NCBI GenBank assembly: GCA_016806645.1
Contig: JACSYO010001581.1
Location: 891,001-955,000, forward strand
Length of the DNA: 64,000 bases
Source: Ophiodon elongatus
Lineage: Eukaryota > Chordata > Actinopteri > Perciformes > Hexagrammidae
Direction: 5' to 3'
A program made the position numbers and the translations under genes. Of this stretch, positions 45,501-56,064 are shown piece by piece; the first letter of the stretch is position 1; every line of letters begins with the position of its first letter. Below the pieces are notes generated by a model. That model saw nothing but the letters and a program-made list of their open reading frames with translations. It ran no database searches and was not told the DNA's origin.

Positions 45501-47205
45501 CTGCTTTGTGTCCTTTTTTTCTCTTCTTTTCGGTGAGAAAATCGCCTTCTTGTTCTGTGTCCGTGTTCCGGTCTTCTGGCAGATTTCAACAACACACAAT
45601 GGCAGCATTTGAAGAGCGCTGGAAGAGGATGAAAGCAAACCTCAGTAATAAGAAGCAGCAGATAGCTCCGACACATGAGGGGAGCAATTCTCTCAGCAGA
45701 AAATAAATATGAATTGTACTACTGGAGGGAAGGACCGTGATTGCAATCTGCCGGGGTGCAAACAGTGTTGCACTGTGGTGAGCCATTAAAAGGCCAATTG
45801 TGTGGGATGCGAGGCCGTGGGTGGGCGGACTTCGAAAGACCCGAAAATAGGTGTTGATTATAATAAGTCAAGGTTCTCTTTCCCTAGAATAGAGAGGAGT
45901 GGTTTTCCAAAGGGAGCGAACGCATTTAACCACATCCTCTCCGGAGTTTACAACCTGCGATCATCCGTTGTCTCGGAAAAATGGGGCAACACTGTTCCCT
46001 TGATTGATAACAAATGAGCATTGAGGAAATGTGAATATGTATATATGATAATATGTACTGTCGGTCTTTGAGTTCTTTTTCCTTGTGGGTCAGTTTGTGT
46101 GTCTCCGCTTGGGACGCTGTGTTTCTCTGAAGTTGAACAACAGGCGAGCTGTAATGTTTAAGCCCACGTTCTAGTATGACCTCAGCTTTCCCTTCTGTTC
46201 CCCTGAAACATGCGTCCATATGAAGGTCAGCAGTACTCGCTTCACTTTCACTAGTAGTTATGAAATCAAAGTCTTCTTTATTCATCAAATGTTGCCTTTT
46301 TTTCCCCTTAGGAAGTTTATTTGAGTAAATGTGGCATTTCACTAAGTTTCTGAAAGTTATATTTATATTACGGCGCAATATCTTGACTGGGAACGATGTG
46401 TGATGACAGAGCCATGAAAGAAGAAAGGCCCCTGTCTGGAGTGTTAAAGGCTGGTAGGGAAGGCACATTGGCTCTCACGCCATACCACAGGAACTCGGCT
46501 GATTACTGTCAAGCCTCAAATTACAGTCCTCTAAAGGGTAACATCTTCGATCTAAGCGCCCCCATCCCCTCAGTCCCCTGATCCTCCGTCCGTCTTAAAG
46601 AATGAGACAATCATGGAAAACACGGGATCAGTCCACTTAATGCAACATGTTTTCTCTTCATTTTTTTTTTTTTTTCTTTTTTTTTATAAATATGCCTCCT
46701 GGGTTTTTACCATGTTGTAATTCCACCCTGAAACCCCAAAACAAACAAGGAGATACAAAAGGAAATCTTACTCCCTTTTGCAACATTCAGGAGATTTCTC
46801 CATCTAATTTCAGCTCTTGTCATTTTTTTTTTTTTTAAATCATATTTTTCCTGACCTTTTCTGGAGAAGGTTTTCTTTTGAAAACCTCACATAGTGGAGG
46901 ATCAGAAAAGGGAAGAACACCAGTCTTTAGATTACACGGACTCCACCTTTTGGCTGGTGAGGATAGTAGTCCGCTAACTTCCAAATTATGGCCTGATTTG
47001 GGGAAAAAAATCAAATCATAATTGAGTTATAGAGTTATAACAGTAGTAATGTAATCTGCATGTTTCCTGTCATGGTAATAGGCTGCCCGTTGAATGAGGG
47101 TGGGCACCACGAGAGGCCTCACATGTTCATTGAAAGAATGTCCCTCTTTGTTGTGTGCAGATTATTCTGTTTCTCATCCCTCCTCTAACTCCTCTTTCTC
47201 CTCAG
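42597..47205 (+). other. bcas3: Intron between fifth and sixth coding exons
   Basis: 4.6 kb. It contains poly-T/poly-A tracts, a (CTAC)n run at 44626-44643, and repeat-free blocks at about 45440-46020 and 46400-46590 that could be conserved elements. No additional exon was recognised. A 180-codon minus frame (45926-46468) lacks any domain. Confidence 0.5.
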
Positions 47206-47278
47206 GTCCTCTGAAGACGGACACGTTCTCTGACAAGAGGCCTCTGCTGGGGGTGTGCAAGAGCACAGGGTCTTCTGG
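47206..47278 (+). CDS. bcas3: bcas3 sixth coding exon (last in window)
   Basis: 73 nt between the acceptor cctctttctcctcag (ending 47205) and the donor gtaagt (47279). It completes codon 131 (Ser) and encodes residues 132-154, ending RPLLGVCKSTGSSG with two bases left over. The RPLLGVCKS block is conserved in BCAS3. The next exon, expected to continue with a PPYCCVDLYSLR-like segment, was not found up to 64000. Confidence 0.95.
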
Positions 47279-47623
47279 GTAAGTTCATCGTGATAAACAT
47301 CACCACCTTTACCAACAGGCTCTCACATGTTTTTAACTCTACACCAATGCTACAGCTATTGCAGTCAGATTAGCACGCCATCGACCAGATATGAGTTTTT
47401 TACTCCTGCAATTATATTCGGCTGGAATGGACTTCTTGAATAGTTTAAGGCCACTACTAGAATTCTTAATTGTAATTTTGGCTAAATGAAATTAATTTTG
47501 GCCCAGTTATAAACAATAAACAACAGAATTCCAGTGGTTTGAGTGAGTGGTGGAGGAAGGCCTTTATTGACTTAGTACTGAAATATTGGGGATCTGCTGA
47601 TACAGAGTCTGATCCAATATTTA

Positions 47624-47653
47624 TATTTACCTAAATGAAGATTTAGGTAAATA
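47624..47653. repeat. Perfect 13-bp inverted repeat (hairpin)
   Basis: Arms tatttacctaaat and atttaggtaaata with loop gaag. Intronic and without adjacent transposon ends. Confidence 0.85.
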
Positions 47654-47740
47654 CGAAATAAATGAGAAGTAGAATGCTACATCTGACCCACCGTATTTTT
47701 CACAAGCATCCTGATCCAAATCTTAATGTCCTGATTCATT

Positions 47741-47815
47741 TCATTACATTTAATTAGCTGACGCTTTTATCCAAAGCAACTTACAAAACGTGCATTCAAA
47801 CATTTGAGTGCAACC
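47741..47815 (-). repeat. Teleost SINE-type 3' module, inverted copy
   Basis: Contains acgcttttatccaaagcaac followed by ttacaa, the reverse complement of the module at 7630-7677. Confidence 0.7.
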
Positions 47816-48000
47816 CCCCAAAAATCGCAAGAATCCTGCATGTAATCTTCATCTAAATCAAGTACTAGATTTTGAGACCACAAGAGACAGAAACAGTTTA
47901 TTTATCAAGGTGCAGTCTGAACTAGGGTTGGAGAATGTATCAATATTATATCCATATTGTCAGTATTGGGGGGCTTAGAGATCTTTAGTTAAGATATTCA

Positions 48001-48135
48001 ACCCCAAATGGCTCCCGAGGGCTCTGCTGCCGCTGTGTGAGTGTTTTGAATGAGCGATTGGATTCGATCCTGATGGTCAGGTTGGCACCTTGAATGGTTA
48101 GATTTTGCATATTGTAATATGGCATCAGTGTCTTT
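48001..48135 (+). mobile_element. Diverged SINE fragment
   Basis: Aligns with the body of the SINE at 52974-53266: aaatggctcccgagggctct, tgatggtcaggttggcacct and gcatcagtgt correspond to attgctcccgtaggctgt, tgatgggcaggtggcacctt and catcagtgta. The tRNA-like head is missing. Confidence 0.65.
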
Positions 48136-48349
48136 TCCTGGCCTGGTTGTAAAGGCTGCGTCATGTGATGTAATCATCTGAACATACCAGACTGTTCCAG
48201 CTGTTCTATTATTTCTATTATATAATGATATCCACATTATTGATGATTAGTTATTAAAACTCTCATTGTGCAAATATTCTTTTTTGAAAACACCAATAGT
48301 CAACCCTGCATGTTGAGTTGTCGCTCTGCAAAAGAAGATGTGTGACAAT

Positions 48350-48785
48350 GTGTGATGTCACGGGACACTCGTTCCACCAGCGTGCAGCCGGGACCGCCAA
48401 CATGTCGTGCCTTAATTGAGCGGTAGCCGGGCCTCCTTCTCTTTCTTCTGAAGCTGATGTTACGTGATCAGCTCGAGAGAAGACGTATCACCCCTTTGGA
48501 GTCGCTGGAACTACAGACGTACTTGGTGTCCAATTTTTTTTCCCCCTCGCAAACAATTTTTAGTTGAGTATAAACATATGCTTGCAGAGAACAGCGACGT
48601 TTGATTGTGGACTGCCACGTTACAGCTGATATGATCTGCTGCCAGTGACGTTTGTGAAACGGTGAAAGCGATGAGAAAAACAAGAAGAAAAACCTATTAA
48701 AATATGCCAAGATAGCAAGCCTTATGATCGGCTCGGGACCTCTCGAGTAATAAATGACGTTGGTGCTGATTCCAAAGAGGCCAAC
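48350..48785 (+). other. Possible conserved non-coding block in intron
   Basis: Repeat-free sequence with words such as gtgccttaattgagcgg, gttacgtgatcagctcgag and ctcgagtaataaatgacg. It resembles a conserved element, but this cannot be tested here. Confidence 0.3.
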
Positions 48786-48787
48786 GC

Positions 48788-48818
48788 TAAAAGCTTAAAA
48801 AGCTTAAAAAGCTTAAAG
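48788..48818. repeat. Three 10-bp units aaaaagctta
   Basis: A short tandem repeat carrying three HindIII-type aagctt words in 31 bp. Confidence 0.85.
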
Positions 48819-49249
48819 CTGTTATTTTTTGGCAAGCAGCGGAAAAAGCTCTGAAACAGCATTGTCATGTTGTCACTTCATAAAATATGGTGAATGCATT
48901 GGCAAAGAGTTTCCTATTCACACATCTGGCAGACATGGAGCAGCCCTAGCTTTTATTTGGAGTCGTGTTTGTGTCCACTTGAAAAATGGAAGTCCAATAA
49001 TCTCTCTATATTTACCATTTTGGTTTCCACCAACCCTCGTGAAACATATCTGGTATTTTAGCTGCTAAACGCTCCACTATGTTCACCAGCTCTTCTCTAA
49101 CTCCGTCTGCTGGCATGCGGTGGGTTCATCAGGTTTTTCTTTAGCTGAAAATAGCCGAGGCCACGTTTCCTGCATCGGCTCGCGTGTGAATGTGAGTAGG
49201 GATCGCTATTCGGGGAAATCTGTTCTGCCAATTTCCCACCTCAAAACCT

Positions 49250-49545
49250 AGGGTGCGTATCAATACCCATACTACTGTACTATTTGGTAGGCCAAAAAAA
49301 GATTTAGTATGTCCCAATACAAAGTATGTCAAAAGCAATATGCCAAAAATACCAGGATGTCCTACTGCATGCTGTCACATTCTGCAGTATGAAGCCAGCA
49401 GGCCTTTCTGGCTATTCTCACCCACAGTCCGCTGTGCAGAGGATATTTGAGCAAGAGGGGTCAAAGTTCAGTGTTATGACAAAGTAGTAGTCCCAATTGG
49501 ATGCATACTGCATGCAGCAGTACGTACCTTCTAAGGTTAGCTGCA
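49250..49545. mobile_element. Probable non-autonomous hAT-like fragment
   Basis: The phrases agggtgcgtatcaataccca, actactgtactatttggta, gtatgtcccaatacaaagta and the right-hand catactgcatgcagcagtac are typical of a fish repeat family with multiple tactgcatgc-type internal words. No transposase and no clear target duplication were seen. Confidence 0.5.
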
Positions 49546-52500
49546 GCACGGACTGAAAGTAAAAAGAAAACATATGCGACTTGGAACACGGCCCGAGTAA
49601 CATTTCAGGGAAAAAGCCTGGAAATGAATCAAAAGCAGTAACAGTGCAGAGACAAGCACGCAAAGGGTTACGACCGTCTAAAGACGCTTTCATGTGGAGC
49701 GAACCAACCAATTACATGACTCCACTGATGACGTATTTCTATCTGGTTTAGTATTTACAGCAATGCTTCACCGGGTGACGTGACCTTTCTCGTAAAGCTC
49801 AATATTAGATGCATTACAAGAATACCGGCACCAGACAATAACAGCTCCTCGCCTGCCTGATGTTCCTGATCATAATGAGCTGTCTTCTGCCCCCCCGTCC
49901 CCGCGCGCACACTTCTTCTTCTTCTTCTGTTAAGTTTTATGGCGGTTGGCATCCGTAAGTGTGGCAATGCTGCCGTCTGCTGGACTGTTCCTCGTCACAA
50001 TGTGAAAAGGCGCGAGACAAAAATGTTCCTGAATGTACTGCGTGTGTAAATAGTGGAAATCACTAGCGGTGCCTGGAAGGTTATCCCAGTACTTTGCTGG
50101 TATGTGTGAAAAAAAATAGTTTAACGGTTGTAAGACCAAAACAATGAGTTTAAAGTTCCAAAAACCCTGAAGAGCTGAAGGGAACTTCAGAGGTCATAGT
50201 TCAGAGATCTGCTTCACATTGCACATCGTCATTTGACCCATTATTCATCTAAAAATATTGATTAATGCAGCTTTAATTAGATGTAGTTCTTTGGATAAAT
50301 TCTTGCCATGTATGTTGACCATGACTGCCCTACAATGTGATGGACGTCATTTAAGAAATGTTTAAAATATTCCAAGGCCAAGAATTTATATTTTTTACAA
50401 CTCGAAACCTTTTTGAAAAGAGTATTGTCACATTTCAGTACAATGAAGTCCAGCACACAATCCCTAAGTACAAGCCCAGTAATACATATATAGTTGAATT
50501 AACACCTCTTTGACAAAAAATACATTCTATTGTTTCTATTTTCATTGCATTAAATTGTATGGGTGACCTAATAAAGGGGCCCTGGATCAGTTCCAGAGGA
50601 GAGATCCTGCAAAGTGCCCAGACTGCTAGGAGACCAGAAGCAAAGGAACTAAAGCAAACTGGATGTGCTGTTGGAATGACCCATCATCATGATAGCTTGT
50701 CTTTAAACAGTGCTAAAGGGAGGGGAAAGTGTTTTACTCTTTGCAATGTTATACAAGTACAAATCCTACATCTGAAAGTCATTTTCTGTTAATAATAAGA
50801 GGCATCAAAGGACACCCAACTTCTTGTTATGAACCCTTCACATGCACCCAACTGGAGCTGAGCCAGTGGATGTGGGCTTAGTGACTGTGATTCATGGCTT
50901 TCTCGTGGCGCTATGGTTTGCATGCGAGCGGTACCTGGACGCCCCACAGGCAGACAGGAAGGAGATTAAACAGATGTGTAGAGCCCTGGGATTCTCAGCG
51001 TTGGGACTGGGGATGTCATGTCTTTTGTGGAGCGAAAGAAAGTGAATTTAAAAAAAGTGACAGACCACAAGGCATCTTGTACTCGCCGCTCCATACCCAG
51101 TCCATTCCCCCCCCCCCCTCTACCCCATTTACTTGTGCTCCTCTTCCAGAGCAACACAAAATTTAACTCGATATATCCTCCTTGGGAAATGAAATAAGGA
51201 AGTCTGTCTTCAGCCGGGCCTTGATGGAGACCAACCTCTTGATGTTTTCCAGGGACTGCCGCCCCTGTCTCCCTGTCTCCCTGACGCTGTTGCTTCTGCT
51301 TTTCCTATGTCCTCACTGACACCGAGGGCAGCGCTTTGACGGTTTGGCGAATCATCCAGGCGTCGCTCGACACTAATGCTAAAAACATGCACTGTGTTGA
51401 AAAGCAGAAACCCTGACCTCTGGCTGAATGGCACAGCCTGGTTCTTCCCCCGACAGAAGTGCTTGGTAAATAACACTTTGGTCAAAGACGAGAAGGAAAA
51501 AGGCTTCCGGGTGCGGCGCAGTACTTTCCATTGGGCCTGTTCATAAACTTACTAAGGTCCTCACACAATTTTTAGCATATAATCATTTTGAAATAACAGC
51601 TTTTGTTCACCACCAAAAAGGATGCCGTCTTGACACTTAAATGAAAAACAGATTGAAGCCTTGGCCGCTACAGCGGTGCTGGTTTAGAAGTTGGTTCAGT
51701 CAGCTCTAGGCTTAGATTACAAGATTTGCAAATTAAAGGAAAACCAGAGAAGGGAAAAAGCATGTGTGCTGAAGCCCTGTACTTGTGGATTTCCAGTCAG
51801 GCACACTCAACATAATTTTATCAATGGAAAGGATTATGCGTTAAGTCCAAACAATGTATGGATCCAGTGATTTTCTTGACAGTAAAGCTACATTAAAGCT
51901 ACATATGCGTCCCTTTCAGTCTTTGCACTAGTGCCAGTGGGCTTTCGGAATTAGAAAAGAATGCTGGTGCCATTGCAGACCTTGGTATGTCTGCTCACAT
52001 TTCTGGAAAGGATTTGTGTTTCCTTTCCCGACTTGCTGTTGTTATTATTTTCATTCATTTTAATTGCATCCACAGGTATTAAAATTCTGGGAGACTTAAG
52101 GCTGCCTTCTCCCCACGACAGAGGAAACTTAACTGTTTGTGGGTGTTTGAGAGCACACACTTCTTGGGCAAAAGTTCACTGATGAATAACCGTGCTTTGT
52201 TCTCCAGATTTTGGGAACTGTCAGTGACATTTCCAACCTACCAGCTACCCCCTCACAACATCTCCAGATGCTGAGAGGATGTGGTCCTTTTTTCTTTCAA
52301 CCAGTATAGTCCTCTTTCAGCGTGTATATTACTACTGGATGTGCTATTTCGGGGGTTTTGCTAATACAGATTGATATTCTGCGGGGTCAAGTTTTTTTTT
52401 TTTATGTGCTCCATGTCATGAATGTCACCTCCCCTGTTTTTTTTTTTAAGAGGTTTCTATCTGCCATCCCCAAAGGCTAATTGTACATTCTAAAGTTTAC

Positions 52501-52970
52501 TTCCATTTTGTAAATTTCATATTGATGTTCATGATAATTGAAACTGTGGAATCAATAGCATTCAGAGTGTATATCCTGGGGAATTATGAAGCATGAAGTC
52601 TGTGTTGTGGATTTGGCAACACTGGTGGTCATGACTGGTGCCGTCAAGTGCAATTTGATTAATACAAATCCCATTGTTGTTATACTTGGAACAAAGATGT
52701 AATTTCCACAGTAGCAGCAATGTGACAGTGTATTGCCTGCAGGGAATTGTGTCCATCCACAGCCATAAACAAGCATGGCATGATCAGACCGGAAGTATTC
52801 TATTCAGAGGATAATCTACCGTGTCTGTTTTTTCTGCAAATACTCATTTCTAGGTGTTGCAAGATTGATAATGTCTTGTATTAATGTTGGAACGAAATCA
52901 TCCATCTCGAAAATAAAAAATGTTTCCAGCTGTAGATAGAGTTAAAAAAATATGCTTAAATTATTTATTT
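49546..52970 (+). other. Intronic, no supported feature
   Basis: Plain intronic sequence with a (CTT)n run (49911-49929) and homopolymer tracts. Short frames only. Confidence 0.45.
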
Positions 52971-52973
52971 ATC

Positions 52974-53266
52974 TTGGGTCTGTGGCTCAGTGATGGAGCG
53001 GGTCATCCTTCAATCAGAGGATCGGCGGTTCGATCCCTGGTTCCGCTAGTCCAATGACAATGTGTCCTTGGGCAAGACCTCAAATTGCTCCCGTAGGCTG
53101 TGCCTGTGGTTTATGAATGCGTATGAATGTTAGTTACTCCTGATGGGCAGGTGGCACCTTGCATGGTAGCCCATGTCATCAGTGTATGAATGGGTGTGAA
53201 TGATGACATAACATGATTGACTGATGTAGTGTTAAAGTGCTATACAAGTACAAGTCCATTTACCAA
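52974..53266 (+). mobile_element. tRNA-derived SINE
   Basis: The head carries RNA polymerase III box A-like sequence (tggctcagtgatggagcg, near 52984) and a good box B (ggttcgatccc, 53027-53037). The body follows with tgtccttgggcaagac, ttagttactcctgatgggca, ggtggcaccttgcatggtag, and the tail gtgctatacaagtacaagtc. This is a common percomorph SINE. It is nearly full length. It is not a functional tRNA gene, because the sequence beyond the head does not fold as a tRNA. Confidence 0.9.
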
Positions 53267-53269
53267 GTC

Positions 53270-54255
53270 CAAGTGCTTTGCTTCCATGATACTCTTGGAC
53301 ATGGTAAAACTTCCTCCCGGACCAAGATGTCCTGTTGCAGAAATAACTGACTGACGTCAGCCGACACCGAGCGCACCTGCCCTGGTCCTACATCCCGGCC
53401 GAGGCCACTGTCGCGCTGGCAAACTTAGCCAGATTGACAGTGAGTGACGTGTGTGTACCACGTGTTGCTGACAATTACTACATCATCCTGTTAGACTGCA
53501 CAATTTTCAAAACCTGCCACAATCGTATTTATGTTACAGCCCGGCTAAATGTAAAACAACCGATCCAACGTGTCGTCAGTAAAGGAGTGCATGTGTGGCA
53601 GTGGATGTGAATAACTGAAGAAAAGAAAACCACGAGCCTTCGACGTGCCTGCCGGGTAATCTCCCCGAGGGGGAGACTGCAAGATGTGGGAGGTGTTTGT
53701 ATGGCAGAGCACACCAGGCCATGGTGTTGCTCATACAGATGCAGCCACTTAGAATTTCCCCTCCCTCTGTGATGGGGCCCAGGCCAATCCGTGACGTGTC
53801 CCCTGCTGGGACTTTGATCGGTACTAGTCTGAAAGAAAATCACCCTGAAAATCAGGGTTTATGCTTTAAAAAATATGTAAATATTAACTTTTGACATCTG
53901 AGAGGAGGCAAACATTAGTGACGTTCCAGCAACTATTGTAAGTCTGAGAAACATACAGTGGAAACCATGACCTAAACAAAGAAACATGATACCTCAGTGT
54001 ACTTTGTGTGTTTATTGTGAAGGAAGCACAATTTCATGGTGTCACCTTGCAAATAAATGAATGGGCGTGGAGTCTAGACACACCCTGGCTGGGAGTGGAA
54101 ATTCCAGGGGGGGGGGTTTCATCTGTATGAGCCTCCATTCAGCACCGACAACACAACAAGCAGAGAACCAGGGACACCTTCTGTCCAGGCGGAGGGCTTG
54201 TCTACACAGAAACAGAAAGCATCTCAAGAACAAGGTGCTCTTGGCAAAGAATCAG
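53270..54255 (+). other. Intronic, no supported feature
   Basis: No exon or named repeat was recognised before the Gypsy remnant. Confidence 0.4.
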
Positions 54256-54259
54256 CCAT

Positions 54260-54626
54260 AATATTTTCTGAGCCTTTAATGTGGTGAATGTCCAAACAGT
54301 ACGATTGTAAAAACAGAAACCAACATATAAATCTGTGGTTGGGCAACACAAGTAATGAAGAAAGGTTAGTGCAGTATGACCCGTGTAGACTACAAGAAAA
54401 CTGGAATCACCTAAACTTCTAAATGTTGCAATGCCCTCACAAGGGCAAGAGTGTCTTTCTTAGAATAGTTCAAATAAGAGTTAAGAGATTCCAAGAGAAA
54501 TAAACTCACAGGATGGTCAACACTATATCCATCAGATGGAAGCAACACAACACCTGCAACTACTTGACTTGCATCCACCTGCAGCTTAAAGGCAGATCTA
54601 TTCAAGACTCTACAGGACTTGAACAC
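54260..54626 (-). pseudogene. Gypsy RNase H remnant
   Basis: A 71-codon minus frame (54411-54626) reads FKLQVDASQVVAGVVL, with the RNase H aspartate in VDAS, and SLNSYLNYSKKDTLALVRAL, matching the Gypsy FS-KLN-Y-EKE-LAL pattern with the usual glutamate changed. Past a stop, the sequence continues with an ALTFLHYL segment and an alternative-frame ADSLPRA-like end near 54255-54300. Confidence 0.75.
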
Positions 54627-54749
54627 AGGACAGCTTTAACGTTTTCAAAAGCTGGCTGGCATAAATATGAGTACTTTTCTCCAGCCTTCAACAGATCTGT
54701 CAGAGGAGCTACCACAGTTGAAAAGTCCCTACACAAACTGTGATAGTAG

Positions 54750-55310
54750 CTCACCAAACCCAAAAAGCGCTTGAGCTCCTTCTTGGAGGTCGGCGTTGGT
54801 TACTGCTCGACCACAGTCACCCCATCATGTACCCCGTCATGCCCGTGGCCCACTCCCACCCCGAGGAAGGTGACAGTTGAGGTGTGAACTCCCACTCGAA
54901 CGTCGATCAGCATCCTGATGTGCTGAAAACCATTTTTCCACTCACGCTGTCGATCCCTACGTCATCAAGGTGCACAGCCCAGCCGTTTGGCCCCAACACA
55001 ACCACATTCATTAGACGGTGAAAGGTCACCGGTGCGTCTCACAGCCCAAAACTCATCACTGAATCAGAGAATAGACCAAAAGGAATTATAAAGGCTGAAA
55101 TCTCTTTATCTTCTGGAGACAGTGGAAATTGCCAATATCATTTGAGTTAATCAAATTTACTGACAAAATGAGCTGAGCCCACCTGATCCACACCATCTCC
55201 TCTGTGCGTCTCAGTGATAAAGACCTGGTTTAGTTACCCCATTTACCTTACGGTAATCGGTACAGAACCATGCAGGGGGAGGCCCAGCTGGAAGAAGAAG
55301 CTTCAGCCAT
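54750..55310 (-). pseudogene. Gypsy reverse transcriptase remnant
   Basis: Directly after the integrase block on the minus strand comes ASPCM, then FCTDYRKVNGVTKPG, the usual start of Gypsy reverse transcriptase. Downstream is a SYSVMSFGL-like block and GWAVHLDD near 54965-54985, where the catalytic box reads HLDD instead of YLDD or YIDD. Several stops are present. The catalytic tyrosine change and the stops indicate decay. Confidence 0.75.
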
Positions 55311-55329
55311 GTTATTGTAGAGCATATAT

Positions 55330-55640
55330 TGTATTCCTTTCCATTACCTTGCATTCTTATTCTCAAGGGTTTGATGAAACCTTTCCAATACCCCTTGGCT
55401 ATGAGCACGGTATGCAGAAGCCTGATTATGTTTCACCTTGAGCTGCTTCAAAACTTGAGCAAACAGATGTGATTTGACACATTACTCTAAGTAAATATAC
55501 ACTTCCAGACTTTGAACGTGGTATAGGACCAACACAATCAGTGATGTGTTGCTCCAATGACGGTGGAATGGGTAACACAACATTTTCCTCACACTGTACC
55601 CATTTTCCCACAAACAACTCATCTTGCAGCAGAAAAAGAC
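55330..55640 (-). pseudogene. Gypsy integrase core remnant
   Basis: Minus strand: ITDCVGPIPRSKSGSVYLL contains the first catalytic aspartate of the integrase core, followed by VMCQITS. After a shortened interval, LKVKHNQASAYRAHSQGVLE, then RFHQTL, gives the conserved S-AYR-SQG-ERFHQTL block that holds the catalytic glutamate. The second catalytic aspartate region is missing or lost to deletion. The frame is interrupted. Confidence 0.75.
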
Positions 55641-55650
55641 GGCACAGAAC

Positions 55651-56013
55651 TCACAATGAACAAATCCAAGGCCCACGTATTTGTACCGGTCCCTTTACAG
55701 CACCCACCAGAGACACATGGCCGTCAGACACAAAAGCTGAGAAATCCGAATGCTCCAGGCTGCAATCTATTCCAGATTCCATCTGTTCACAGGCAGGAAT
55801 AAGACGGGGAGGAATAACAGGACTGACATCCCTGACAGGAGCAGCAAGTGCAACAGGCTTGACATACACACTACCAAACCCACTTGTATTACTGGACTTA
55901 ACAGGGCATTCAGCTTCCCAGTGTCCCCTGCCCTTGCAGTAATGACTTACTTCACTCAAGTCAACCACGTCCCTCCCCCCATCATTTACCACCTGGGAGA
56001 AAGATGCTGCCAT
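55651..56013 (-). pseudogene. Gypsy gag C-terminus with zinc knuckle
   Basis: A 120-codon minus frame with a CCHC-type knuckle, SHYCKGRGHWEAECP, near residues 23-37. The first cysteine position reads serine, so the knuckle is incomplete. Proline-rich sequence follows, as seen between gag and protease. Such knuckles bind element RNA in particles. Confidence 0.7.
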
Positions 56014-56064
56014 CCACCGGGTTGGTAAGCATCATCCAGAGGCCTTCATTCAGGGTCACCACGG

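Larger units (their letters stand above)
31862..47278 (+). other. bcas3: bcas3 gene, 5' coding part (six exons)
   Basis: BCAS3 (Rudhira) is a large cytoplasmic beta-propeller protein. With PHAF1/C16orf70 it associates with the phagophore during selective autophagy, and in endothelial cells it supports cytoskeletal organisation and directional migration. The six exons join in phase to 154 codons plus 2 nt. They match vertebrate BCAS3 in conserved blocks: DSPRRPSR, EQSYMESVVTFLQDVVPQ, GEAQELFSVRHGP, RPLLGVCKS. The product begins MASDSPRR, corresponding to an internal methionine of the mammalian N-terminus as I remember it. Vertebrate BCAS3 is about 900 residues, so less than a fifth of the protein is here. 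Introns are about 0.09, 1.07, 0.72, 8.4, 4.6 and more than 16.7 kb. This entry covers the gene; exons are listed separately. Confidence 0.93.
54260..56060 (-). mobile_element. Ty3/Gypsy remnant with integrase before RT (Gmr1-like)
   Basis: Reading the minus strand from 56060 down, the order is gag zinc knuckle, integrase, reverse transcriptase, RNase H. In ordinary Ty3/Gypsy elements integrase is last. Integrase before reverse transcriptase is the arrangement described for the Gmr1 group of deuterostome Gypsy-like elements. All domains have the same orientation and appear in tandem without an obvious junction. Multiple stops and frame changes make it inactive. No LTRs were identified. It lies antisense in the long bcas3 intron. 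Confidence 0.75.

Noticed and set aside
45926..46468. 180-codon minus frame in the bcas3 intron
   Set aside because: No recognisable domain; could overlap a conserved non-coding block but not supported as coding.
52974..53060. Functional tRNA gene
   Set aside because: Box A and box B are present, but the sequence continues into a SINE body and does not form a complete cloverleaf.
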